Shown here piece by piece: positions 15,172-23,141 of a DNA stretch of 64,000 nt; within the stretch, counting starts at the first letter, position 1, and each line of letters begins with the position of its first letter. This stretch comes from CAYVBJ01 sp964415185 (GTDB taxonomy: Bacteria; Bacteroidota; Rhodothermia; Balneolales; Balneolaceae), in contig CAYPZI010000004.1 of assembly GCA_964415185.1 (NCBI GenBank), positions 1 through 64,000 on the forward strand, in the 5' to 3' direction. Both the position numbers and the translations under genes were made by a program. Below the pieces are notes generated by a model. That model saw only the letters and a list, made by a program, of their open reading frames with translations. It had not been told where the DNA came from and ran no database searches.

Positions 15172-17193
15172 TTAAAAAAGCATCAGGGTTAATACAAGTA
15201 AAACTCCGATCAACAAGATCAAAGCATAGTTTGAGACAATGCCGGTTTGAATATACCGGAGTAAGCTTCCAAACAAACGCACTGTGCCGGCTATCATGTT
15301 TACAGTTCCGTCAACAATTTTCATATCGAAAACTGCAAGTACTTTATCGGATATTCTAACCGTCGGATTTATGATTACAGCCTGGTACAATTCATCGAGT
15401 TTGTATTTTTCACTCCAAACTGTGTAAAGCTCACCAAAACGGCCTGAAAGCCTTGCATCGGATTCTTCAAGCTGATCGCCGGCGTACATTTTATAGGATA
15501 CCCATGTTCCTCCAAGGGCAACCACTATGGATATCGACATTAAACCCCATTCCGCCGCATGCGAAAGAACAACGGAGTAATCAGCGGCAATGGCATAAAG
15601 CCAATCGTGCAGCAGGTTGATGTGAGCCTCACTTCCGGTAAACGTTTCGGCAACGAAATTGGGAACACCGATAAACCCGCCAATAACCGATAAAATACCA
15701 AGCGTCCACAACGGAATAGTCATAGTGGCAGGGCTTTCATGAAGATGGTTTTCAGCACCGGCTGCTTCCTTGATTTTATCCGGCAGTTTAAATGAACCGT
15801 GAAAAGTTCCGATTGTCAGGCGGAACATATAAAACGCTGTCAGGAAAGCGGTAATCATGCCAACACCCCACAAAATGATATAAAGCGATCCCGCAAACTC
15901 ACCAAATCCTGCATTGAAGGTATGCATTAAAATTTCATCTTTGGAGAAAAAACCTGCCAGCGGAGGAATTCCGGCAATGGCAATGGTTGCCAGTAAAAAT
16001 GTTTTGTAGGTTGAAGGCATATATTCTTTGAGCCCGCCCATAAAGCGCATATCCTGGGGATCAAAATGGACATCCTTGCCTTCCCCATGCAATCCGTGCT
16101 CCACATGTTCCATGGCATGAATTACAGATCCCGATCCGAGAAACAGGCACGCTTTAAAAAATGCATGGGTTACCACATGGAAAATGGCGGCAGTAAAAGC
16201 ACCGGAGCCAAGTGCCAGGAACATAAACCCAAGCTGTGAAACAGTTGAGTAGGCAAGAACTCTTTTTATGTCATATTGCGTAAGGGCAATTGTTGCAGCC
16301 ACTAATGCGGTGAGAGCACCAACTACTGCCACAATTAGCATCAATTCCGGTGAAGCCACATACAAGGGAGAAAGCCGTGTAATAAGATAAATTCCCGACG
16401 TTACCATTGTGGCCGCATGAATAAGGGCAGATACCGAAGTGGGCCCTGCCATGGCGTCGGGGAGCCAGACAAACAACGGAATTTGTGCGCTTTTGCCGGT
16501 CGCGCCAATCAGCATCAGCAAACCGACCCAAAAAATATCATTGGAAGAAAACTGTTCCAGGTTTCCCAAAATCGCATCGAAGTTTAAGCTTCCAACCGTA
16601 TCAAAAATCATGAATATGGCCACCAGGAAAGCAAAGTCACCAACCCTGTTGTAGATAAATGCCTTTTTTGCCGCATCCGATTTGGCCATATCCGCATACC
16701 AAAATCCGATCAGCAGATAAGAACAGAGCCCGACCCCTTCCCAGCCAAGAAACAGGAGAAGGATATTATTGCCAAGCACCAGGTTCAGCATAGCAAAAAT
16801 GAACAGGTTCATGTAGGCAAAGAATTTCCAGTAACCCTCATCGTGCCCCATGTATCCAACCGAATAGAGATGAATCAGCGCCCCGACTCCCGTTACAACA
16901 AGTGTCATTACAAGAGACAGCTCATCAATACGATATGCAATATCCACAGAAAATGCTCCCGTATCTATCCAGGTAAAGAGCTTGGCTACAAGAGCCTCGG
17001 AACCGGCTGTAAAATTCAAAAAGAGGCTTAATGTGATCAGAAAAGGAACAAAAACGGCAAAATTTGCAATAAAGCCGATAAACGCTTTTTTCGACCTGTA
17101 GGCGGGTGAGACCAGGCCAAAAATGCCGTTCATTAAAAAACCCAGTAGAGGCAACCCGATAATCAGGCTAACAAGCGTTGTAACTGAATCCAT
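15172..17193 (-). CDS. nuoL: NADH-quinone oxidoreductase subunit L
   Basis: 673 residues, the distal antiporter-like subunit of complex I with the lateral amphipathic helix in its C-terminal extension. Landmarks are FLGWEGVGLCSYLLIGFW, GATGKSAQIPLFVWLPDAMA (lysine helix), IKRVLAYSTVSQLGFMFLALG and HAFFKACLFLGSGSVIHAME. It is the first gene of this string, and no nuoK lies upstream. Instead the antiporter operon diverges across a 206-bp spacer. The L-M-N module is therefore separated from the rest of complex I, which is outside this window. Confidence 0.97.
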   Translation of the reverse strand: MDSVTTLVSLIIGLPLLGFLMNGIFGLVSPAYRSKKAFIGFIANFAVFVPFLITLSLFLNFTAGSEALVAKLFTWIDTGAFSVDIAYRIDELSLVMTLVVTGVGALIHLYSVGYMGHDEGYWKFFAYMNLFIFAMLNLVLGNNILLLFLGWEGVGLCSYLLIGFWYADMAKSDAAKKAFIYNRVGDFAFLVAIFMIFDTVGSLNFDAILGNLEQFSSNDIFWVGLLMLIGATGKSAQIPLFVWLPDAMAGPTSVSALIHAATMVTSGIYLITRLSPLYVASPELMLIVAVVGALTALVAATIALTQYDIKRVLAYSTVSQLGFMFLALGSGAFTAAIFHVVTHAFFKACLFLGSGSVIHAMEHVEHGLHGEGKDVHFDPQDMRFMGGLKEYMPSTYKTFLLATIAIAGIPPLAGFFSKDEILMHTFNAGFGEFAGSLYIILWGVGMITAFLTAFYMFRLTIGTFHGSFKLPDKIKEAAGAENHLHESPATMTIPLWTLGILSVIGGFIGVPNFVAETFTGSEAHINLLHDWLYAIAADYSVVLSHAAEWGLMSISIVVALGGTWVSYKMYAGDQLEESDARLSGRFGELYTVWSEKYKLDELYQAVIINPTVRISDKVLAVFDMKIVDGTVNMIAGTVRLFGSLLRYIQTGIVSNYALILLIGVLLVLTLMLF

Positions 17194-17399
17194 TCAACAA
17201 AGATAAATTTAATATAGCTGCTATGCTATAGCTATGTAGAGTTTACATGGTTTATTAATTTGGAAAGATACAAAATTCTGTTTGAAGATAAACCGCCGCA
17301 TTTGATTACTTAAAAGTTTTTTAAAATTAATACAGTTTCAAATTGCAATAATTATATCTTTTTTAATATGTTTCCGCTTCAAATTTTAAATTAGCAGAT
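17194..17399. promoter_or_regulatory. 206-bp divergent promoter region between nuoL and mrpE
   Basis: This AT-rich spacer must hold promoters for both the nuoLM-phhB-nuoN transcript and the Mrp operon. Near the nuoL side an inverted repeat ATAGCT (17214-17219) / AGCTAT (17230-17235) surrounds further GCTAT repeats, which could bind a regulator. I found no confident match to the Bacteroidota promoter consensus. Confidence 0.4.
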
Positions 17400-17942
17400 A
17401 TGGGCAGAATCTCATTTATTAGTCTCGGGCTTTCATTTGTTTCCCTTATGATCTTTTGGCTGGTCATGAGCGGCTTGTATGATGTAATCCATATCAGCTA
17501 TGGCATTATTTCTGTAATTACAGTTTTGGCAATAAATTACAGGATAAAGAGTCATCGTTTTTTTGAAGATGAAATTGATGACCTTCTGCATCTCAGGTTT
17601 CTAAAAGTTGCTACTTACATACCTTGGATGTTTATTCAGATACTGAAATCGGGTTTTCATGTAGCATGGATAATTATAACGGGTAAAAAAGTGTTTCCCT
17701 CTGTGGTTGAATTCAATGCGGATTTGCCAAGTGCCCATGCAAAAATGATTTTGGGCAACTCAATCACCCTCACACCGGGTACCCTCACTATCGATATCAA
17801 AGGAGACAAGTTTATTGTGCATGCCTTCTCTGATAATTCGTTTGAAAGTATTATTAATGATGAAATGCCTAAAAAAGTTTTGGGGCTTTTTGAAAAAAGT
17901 GACCGGAAAATTGTCACTAATGTTATTATCAAAAAAAAATAA
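17400..17942 (+). CDS. mrpE: Mrp-type Na+/H+ antiporter subunit E
   Basis: 180 residues with the MrpE/MnhE fold. Two or three N-terminal membrane helices (about 5-55) lead to YIPWMFIQILKSGFHVAWIIITG, then a soluble C-terminal domain with the family-typical MILGNSITLTPGTLTID (about 115-131). It is the first gene of an eleven-gene operon. The start is the ATG at 17400, after a divergent spacer shared with nuoL. MrpE is needed for assembly and activity of multi-subunit cation/proton antiporters. Confidence 0.95.
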   Translation: MGRISFISLGLSFVSLMIFWLVMSGLYDVIHISYGIISVITVLAINYRIKSHRFFEDEIDDLLHLRFLKVATYIPWMFIQILKSGFHVAWIIITGKKVFPSVVEFNADLPSAHAKMILGNSITLTPGTLTIDIKGDKFIVHAFSDNSFESIINDEMPKKVLGLFEKSDRKIVTNVIIKKK

Positions 17943-17970
17943 GTTCGGCTTCATATTCTAAAAAAACAGA

Positions 17971-18252
17971 ATGGAAACATTTTTTCTCTACGCATCGGTT
18001 CTTTTAACAGTGATTATTGCCGTACCTCTGATCAGGGTGCTTAAGGGGCCTACTGTTTTTGACCGAATACTTGGCGCAAATGCCATTGCCACCAAAACCA
18101 TTGTTTTAATCTGCCTGGTAGGATACATATACGGAAGAATTGACATGTTCCTGGATATAACACTTGCATATGCCGTACTTGGATTTTTGGGTGTGCTGGC
18201 TATTGCTAAATACGTTTCCAGTGAGAATGACAGCGAAACAGATAAATTATAA
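17971..18252 (+). CDS. mrpF: Mrp-type Na+/H+ antiporter subunit F
   Basis: 93 residues with three transmembrane helices. The signature RVLKGPTVFDRILGANAIATKT (about residues 23-44) and the acidic helix DMFLDITLAYAVLGFLG are typical of MrpF. It lies 28 bp after mrpE and 4 bp before mrpG. Confidence 0.94.
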   Translation: METFFLYASVLLTVIIAVPLIRVLKGPTVFDRILGANAIATKTIVLICLVGYIYGRIDMFLDITLAYAVLGFLGVLAIAKYVSSENDSETDKL

Positions 18253-18256
18253 CTGA

Positions 18257-18583
18257 ATGACTATCCAGTACATTTTAAGCGGCCTGATGATTTTACTTGG
18301 CATTTTTTTCATGCTTGTTGGAAGTATTGGCATAGTCAGGCTTCCCGATTTCTATACACGCACTCATGCAATCAGTAAAAGCGATGCTTTGGGGGTTATG
18401 TTTGTAATTGGCGGCCTTGTAATTTTTGAAGGTTTTACGCTGAACAGCCTCAAACTTGTTTTTATAATCCTTTTCATTTTCCTGGCTAACCCGATTGGCT
18501 CACATGCCATTGCAAGAGCGGCTATGAAAAGCGGGCTTGAACCCCTGCTGGATGATGACAAACATAACGTGGAAGAGAAATGA
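18257..18583 (+). CDS. mrpG: Mrp-type Na+/H+ antiporter subunit G
   Basis: 108 residues with three helices. IGIVRLPDFYTRTHAISKSDALG (about 23-45) and the later NPIGSHAIARAAMKSG segment identify MrpG. The stop overlaps the next start as ATGA at 18580-18583, so the two are translationally coupled. Confidence 0.95.
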   Translation: MTIQYILSGLMILLGIFFMLVGSIGIVRLPDFYTRTHAISKSDALGVMFVIGGLVIFEGFTLNSLKLVFIILFIFLANPIGSHAIARAAMKSGLEPLLDDDKHNVEEK

Positions 18584-18825
18584 TCTGGGAACTCGAACTT
18601 GTACTTTACATTTTTTTATTGCTCGCAGCTATCGTGGCTTTGCAAGTGAAGGATCTGTTGGTCGCCGTAGTTATGCTGACTATATTCAGCTTTTCAATGG
18701 CCCTTTTATTTGTGACAATGGGAGCTGTTGATGTAGGTTTTACTGAAGCCGTAGTAGGAGCCGGAATAACCGGTATACTGTTTGTTGTTGCAATTTATCA
18801 AACTCAAAAAAAATCAAAAGATTGA
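18580..18825 (+). CDS. MbhD-like antiporter subunit (detached part of MrpA C-terminus)
   Basis: 81 residues, three helices. VKDLLVAVVMLTIFSFSMAL and VDVGFTEAVVGAGITGILFVVAI match the domain found near the C-terminus of MrpA in Bacillus-type antiporters, and as the separate subunit MbhD in membrane-bound hydrogenases. Here it is a free-standing gene that overlaps mrpG by 4 bp and the next gene by 4 bp. No full-length MrpA is encoded in the operon. Confidence 0.85.
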   Translation: MIWELELVLYIFLLLAAIVALQVKDLLVAVVMLTIFSFSMALLFVTMGAVDVGFTEAVVGAGITGILFVVAIYQTQKKSKD

Positions 18826-19121
18826 AAGCACTTAAGTTTTTAATATTGGCCGGCTTTGTTTTTGTGATGATTTTCGCATCACTCGACCTGCCTTACCGGG
18901 GAGATCCCGATAACCGCATGCATTCGGAAGAAAGTATCACAAATTCGGAAGTAGCAGGAAATTATTACATCCAAAATGCATATAAGGATACCAAAACTCC
19001 CAACATGGTTACGGTAATTTTAGGTGATTATCGAAGTGTGGATACTCTCGGAGAACAGGTTGTCATTTTTACCGCTGGCCTGATAACATTACTGATTTTA
19101 AGAAAATCAAAACGACAATGA
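18822..19121 (+). CDS. MbhE-like antiporter subunit
   Basis: 99 residues with a TTG start at 18822 that overlaps the previous stop. An N-terminal helix (about 3-18) is followed by a soluble stretch containing YYIQNAYKDTKTPNMVTVILGDYRSVDTLGE (about 50-80) and a second helix (about 82-95). The NxVTxILxDYRxxDTLGE phrase is typical of MbhE and of the end of MrpA. Together with the preceding gene it replaces the MrpA C-terminal portion. It overlaps mrpB by 4 bp. Confidence 0.85.
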   Translation: MKALKFLILAGFVFVMIFASLDLPYRGDPDNRMHSEESITNSEVAGNYYIQNAYKDTKTPNMVTVILGDYRSVDTLGEQVVIFTAGLITLLILRKSKRQ

Positions 19122-19558
19122 GAAGACAATTTCAATCCCCTATTGTTCTTCTGGGTTCACGGCTATTGAGTCCTTATATCATGCTGTTCGGACTCTATGT
19201 GATTTTTCACGGGCATTACAGTCCAGGCGGAGGATTTCAGGGCGGAGCATTATTAGCAGCTTCTGTACTTCTCATCCGGCTATCAGGTGGCGGCAACATT
19301 GCAGAACTACAAATTCGTGAATTTGCGACAACACCTATGGCAGTCATCGGAGTCCTGATTTACTTTGGCACCGGTTTAACATCCTTGTTAATGGGAGCCT
19401 ATTTTCTTGACTATGAGGCACTGCCAATTCCCGGGCTTTCACCTGAAATGCTGCGTAATACCGGAATACTCATTATCGAAGTCGGTATCGGGGTTGCTGT
19501 CATGGCAATATTGGTAATGATTTTTGACAATATGGCAAGAGGTGAAGACTATGCTTGA
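19118..19558 (+). CDS. mrpB: Mrp-type Na+/H+ antiporter subunit B
   Basis: 146 residues with four helices. The segment LFGLYVIFHGHYSPGGGFQGGALLAAS (about 24-50) is the MrpB signature, with the conserved GGGFQGG loop. The last residues overlap the mrpC start by 8 bp (19551-19558). Confidence 0.95.
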   Translation: MRRQFQSPIVLLGSRLLSPYIMLFGLYVIFHGHYSPGGGFQGGALLAASVLLIRLSGGGNIAELQIREFATTPMAVIGVLIYFGTGLTSLLMGAYFLDYEALPIPGLSPEMLRNTGILIIEVGIGVAVMAILVMIFDNMARGEDYA

Positions 19559-19919
19559 ATTTTTTACGGGGCATTATGCCTACTGGTTTACCATTCTTTT
19601 GATTGCTACCGGGCTGTATGGAATTCTGTTTAAAAAAAATCTCGTAAAGAAACTGATTGGATTATCAATTCTCCAGGCATCCGTCATTCTCTTTTTTGTC
19701 AGTATTGCATCCAAGTGGAATGCGACCGTTCCGGTTAAAGCCGACGCCTTCCCTGTTGACGTTGTAGCCAACTATATCAATCCGCTCCCGCACACACTTA
19801 TGCTAACGGCTATTGTGGTAGGAGTGGCAACCCAGGGTGTGGCTTTTGCCCTGCTGATTGCTATCTACAACCGCTATAAAACCCTTGATGAACAGGAACT
19901 GTTAGACAAGATTCAATGA
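19551..19919 (+). CDS. mrpC: Mrp-type Na+/H+ antiporter subunit C (NuoK-like)
   Basis: 122 residues from the ATG at 19551, which overlaps the mrpB stop. A longer frame from 19524 would sit inside mrpB and adds only polar residues. Three helices resemble NuoK, including GLYGILFKKNLVKKLIGLSILQA (about 19-41) and DVVANYINPLPHTLMLTAIVVGVA (about 69-92). It overlaps mrpD by 4 bp. Confidence 0.94.
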   Translation: MLEFFTGHYAYWFTILLIATGLYGILFKKNLVKKLIGLSILQASVILFFVSIASKWNATVPVKADAFPVDVVANYINPLPHTLMLTAIVVGVATQGVAFALLIAIYNRYKTLDEQELLDKIQ

Positions 19920-21406
19920 TCGAATCCCAAATACCTGCTTTAATTCCCGTTACTTTTTTAGGTTTTGCCATCCTGATCCCAATATTGGGAATCTGGAGGG
20001 AAAAAATAAGTTATCATCTCGCCGTTGCAGGAAGCGGTATCGCATCAATTTTTTCGTTGTACGGTTTTTTCCATTTCCTGAATAGTGAACCGCTGCGATA
20101 CTTTTTTGGCGGATGGGAGCCGCCCGTCGGTATCGAATTCGTTTATGACGGTTTGTCCTCCTTCTTTGTTCTTGTAATCAATACCGTGGCTTTCCTGGTT
20201 CTTATCCATTCAAGGCATATTGGTGATGCTGAATTCCCCGGAAAAAAAATGCCGTTTTATTCACTTTCCATGCTGATGATGCTCGGCTTTAACGGGATGC
20301 TGCTTACCGGCGACCTTTTTAATCTCTATGTTTTTCTTGAGATATCATCACTGTCAAGTTATGCCCTGATTGCAATCGGTCAGAAGCAGGCTCCTTTTTC
20401 TGCCTACAGATACCTGATCATCGGCACAGTGGGCGGTTCATTTTATCTTCTTGGCGTAGGCTTTCTGTACACGATAACCGGTACGCTGAATATAATTGAT
20501 ATGACAGCAATGCTGCCCTCTTTTTATACAAATTCGGCAGTTGTTACCGCTTTGATATTAATGGTTATCGGCATTGGCGTAAAAGCCGCTCTGTTCCCTC
20601 TTCATGGCTGGCTGCCCGATTCCTACACCAATGCATCCTCAACTTCTACGGCACTGATTGCGCCCGTTGGCACCAAAGTGGCAGCTTACATATTGATCCG
20701 GATTCTGCTCTACCTGTTTGGTGCAGATTTTGCCGATGCTGTTATCCCGGTAACAACCATCGTAGGTGTTCTCGCCTGTGCAGGCATTTTGTACGGCTCC
20801 ATCATGGCCATCGGACAAACCGAAATGAAACGGATGCTTGCCTACAGCAGTGTCTCTCAAATCGGCTACATCATTATGGGATTGAGCCTTGCCAACCCGC
20901 TAGGCTATGCGGGTGCATTGCTTCACGTTCTGAACCATGCCGTAATGAAAGCCTGCCTGTTTCTTGTTGCAGGTAACCTGCGGCTGAAAGAAGGCCATTC
21001 GGATATCAGCAAGTTCGATGATACCTACAGAAAAAAATATCCGGGTACCATGCTCGCATTTTCAACAGCAGCTATATCCATGGTCGGCCTTCCCCCACTT
21101 GCTGGTTTTTTCAGCAAGTGGTACCTGGCACTCGGAACCATTGAAAACGAAAACTGGCTTTTCCTGAGTGTGATTCTGATCAGTTCACTGTTAAATGCCG
21201 TATACTTTTTCAGAATTTTGGAAAAGGTTTATATGAAAAAACCGGAGGAAGCGGCCGTTCCGTCAGACGCTGAGATATTCGTACAAAATAGTGAAGTCTC
21301 GGGCAGCATGATGGCACCCACAACGATTTTGGCGATTTCTCTCTTTGTCATCGGATTTGCCAATGCCGCAATCGTGGCATCATTTTTAACCTTTTTCCCT
21401 TTTTAA
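19916..21406 (+). CDS. mrpD: Mrp-type antiporter subunit D, copy 1
   Basis: 496 residues, about fourteen helices, homologous to NuoM/NuoN. The acidic helix LFNLYVFLEISSLSSYALIAIG and the lysine helix GVKAALFPLHGWLPDSYTNASS are intact, as is HAVMKACLFLVAG. It therefore has the full ion-relay set and is the best candidate for the ordinary MrpD. The start overlaps mrpC as ATGA. Confidence 0.93.
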   Translation: MIESQIPALIPVTFLGFAILIPILGIWREKISYHLAVAGSGIASIFSLYGFFHFLNSEPLRYFFGGWEPPVGIEFVYDGLSSFFVLVINTVAFLVLIHSRHIGDAEFPGKKMPFYSLSMLMMLGFNGMLLTGDLFNLYVFLEISSLSSYALIAIGQKQAPFSAYRYLIIGTVGGSFYLLGVGFLYTITGTLNIIDMTAMLPSFYTNSAVVTALILMVIGIGVKAALFPLHGWLPDSYTNASSTSTALIAPVGTKVAAYILIRILLYLFGADFADAVIPVTTIVGVLACAGILYGSIMAIGQTEMKRMLAYSSVSQIGYIIMGLSLANPLGYAGALLHVLNHAVMKACLFLVAGNLRLKEGHSDISKFDDTYRKKYPGTMLAFSTAAISMVGLPPLAGFFSKWYLALGTIENENWLFLSVILISSLLNAVYFFRILEKVYMKKPEEAAVPSDAEIFVQNSEVSGSMMAPTTILAISLFVIGFANAAIVASFLTFFPF

Positions 21407-21433
21407 CCTAATGACATTTTTATAATCACAGAA

Positions 21434-22921
21434 TTGATGGATTTAATGTACGCACCTTTATATGCCATTTTGGTTTCGCTGTTTGCAGTTCCGCTGATAC
21501 TGCTCAGCTCGGGCAAACCTAATCTCAGGGAATTCTGGACAATCCTTGCATCTGCCATTAAATTCATACTTGTACTGACCCTGCTGCCGGCAGCCGTTGG
21601 CGGAAATACCGTTGAACTCAATCTTTTCCAGATTGCGCCCGGCATCCCCTTCTTGCTAAAAGCCGATCCATTTGGCGTCTTTTTTGCTATTATTGCTTCA
21701 GGTTTGTGGATATTCACCTCTTTTTACTCTATTGGATATGTAAGAGGAGCCGGCGAGAAAAAACAGACACGATATTTTGCAAGCTTTGCCGTCTGTCTTT
21801 CAGCAACAATTGGCGTTGCTTTTTCAGGTAACCTTCTGACATTTATCATCTTTTACGAAATTCTTACGCTGGCCACCTATCCCCTTGTAATTCATAAGGA
21901 GACGGCCAAGGCAATTAACGCAGGCCGGAAATATCTTGCTTACACTCTTACAGCGGGCCTTTTGCTCATTGCAGCAGCCGGGATAACATGGTATTATACC
22001 GGTACGCTTGAATTCATTCCCGGTGGAGTATTTGGTGATATTGAGCTGGCACAACCTGTCATGATCTCAATTTTTCTGCTGTTTCTCGGCGGTGTTGGTG
22101 TCAAGGCAGGTATTATGCCGCTGCACAGTTGGCTGCCTTCGGCTATGGCAGCCCCAACGCCTGTGAGCGCACTTCTTCATGCCGTAGCCGTGGTAAAATC
22201 AGGGGTTTTCGGTGTGATTCGTGTAATCGGTTTTGTTTTTGGAACCGAAACCATGGGTACATTTGGCTTAAATGAAATTCTGATGGTACTTGCCGGCATT
22301 ACCATTATTGTTGCTTCGCTCCTTGCTTTTGCTCAGGACAACCTGAAGCGGCGGCTTGCGTATTCAACAGTCGGCCATCTTTCATATATCGTTTTGGGGG
22401 CAGCACTTTTAACGCCGATAGGAATGACCGGAAGCATCATGCATATTGCCGCCCATGCCACGATGAAGATTACGCTCTTTTTCTGTGCAGGTGCCATTTA
22501 TGTAAACCTGCACAAAGAAAATATCAGCGACCTGAACGGAATTGCCAAGGCCATGCCATGGACTATGGCCGCCTTTGTCATCGGCTCCATGGGGCTTGCC
22601 GGTATTCCTCCCGTTAATGGTTTTGTAAGCAAATGGTACCTGGCTCTGGGTTCTCTTGAAGGCGATATGATGATACCTGTCCTGGTTCTTGTGATCAGCG
22701 GCCTTTTGAATGTGGGATACTTCTTCCCGATTATACAAAGAGCTTATTTCAGAAAAGGCGATGAATCGGTTGCCGCTCACGGGGAGGCTTCACCTTTTAT
22801 GGTAGTACCCATCATGGCTACGGCTGTTTTGTCTGTGATTTTCGGAATTTTTCCGGATCTCTTTTTTCATTTTTATGAAATTGCAGGTGCTGTAGCTCAA
22901 ACATTATTTAACGGAGGATGA
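21434..22921 (+). CDS. Mrp-type antiporter subunit D-like, copy 2
   Basis: 495 residues and another NuoM/MrpD homologue. Retained relay segments are FIIFYEILTLATYPLVIHK, GVKAGIMPLHSWLPSAMAAP and HATMKITLFFCAGA. The APTPVSALLHAVAVVKSG stretch is closer to the MrpA/NuoL-type core than copy 1 is. It may supply the antiporter domain that the missing MrpA would carry, with the two preceding small Mbh-like subunits supplying the rest. It follows copy 1 by 27 bp and precedes a 71-residue gene by 4 bp. Confidence 0.88.
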   Translation: MMDLMYAPLYAILVSLFAVPLILLSSGKPNLREFWTILASAIKFILVLTLLPAAVGGNTVELNLFQIAPGIPFLLKADPFGVFFAIIASGLWIFTSFYSIGYVRGAGEKKQTRYFASFAVCLSATIGVAFSGNLLTFIIFYEILTLATYPLVIHKETAKAINAGRKYLAYTLTAGLLLIAAAGITWYYTGTLEFIPGGVFGDIELAQPVMISIFLLFLGGVGVKAGIMPLHSWLPSAMAAPTPVSALLHAVAVVKSGVFGVIRVIGFVFGTETMGTFGLNEILMVLAGITIIVASLLAFAQDNLKRRLAYSTVGHLSYIVLGAALLTPIGMTGSIMHIAAHATMKITLFFCAGAIYVNLHKENISDLNGIAKAMPWTMAAFVIGSMGLAGIPPVNGFVSKWYLALGSLEGDMMIPVLVLVISGLLNVGYFFPIIQRAYFRKGDESVAAHGEASPFMVVPIMATAVLSVIFGIFPDLFFHFYEIAGAVAQTLFNGG

Positions 22922-22925
22922 AATT

Positions 22926-23141
22926 ATGAAAACCTGGCACTGGATTGCCCTCGGGGTAATCACATTGATTTCACTGATACTTGAATTTACGGTCCTTGCA
23001 GATTATGACAAGCATTGGTGGGATGCCATTCCTGCATTTTATATAATATGGGGATTTATAAGCTGTGTTTTAATTATATACGTATCAAAATGGATTGGAA
23101 AACTATTCCTGTTCAGAAGTGAATCTTATTATGATAACTGA
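22926..23141 (+). CDS. Small two-helix membrane protein in the Mrp operon
   Basis: 71 residues with a helix at about 6-24 and another at about 36-60, separated by the acidic and aromatic loop DYDKHWWDAIPAF. It starts 4 bp after the second MrpD-like gene and overlaps the third by 11 bp. I do not recognise a named family. Close packing argues that it is a genuine small subunit or assembly factor. Confidence 0.75.
   Translation: MKTWHWIALGVITLISLILEFTVLADYDKHWWDAIPAFYIIWGFISCVLIIYVSKWIGKLFLFRSESYYDN

Noticed and set aside
17214..17235. Inverted repeat ATAGCT/AGCTAT as a strong operator
   Set aside because: The arms are only 6 bp and lie in repeated GCTAT motifs, so it was recorded only as part of the divergent spacer.
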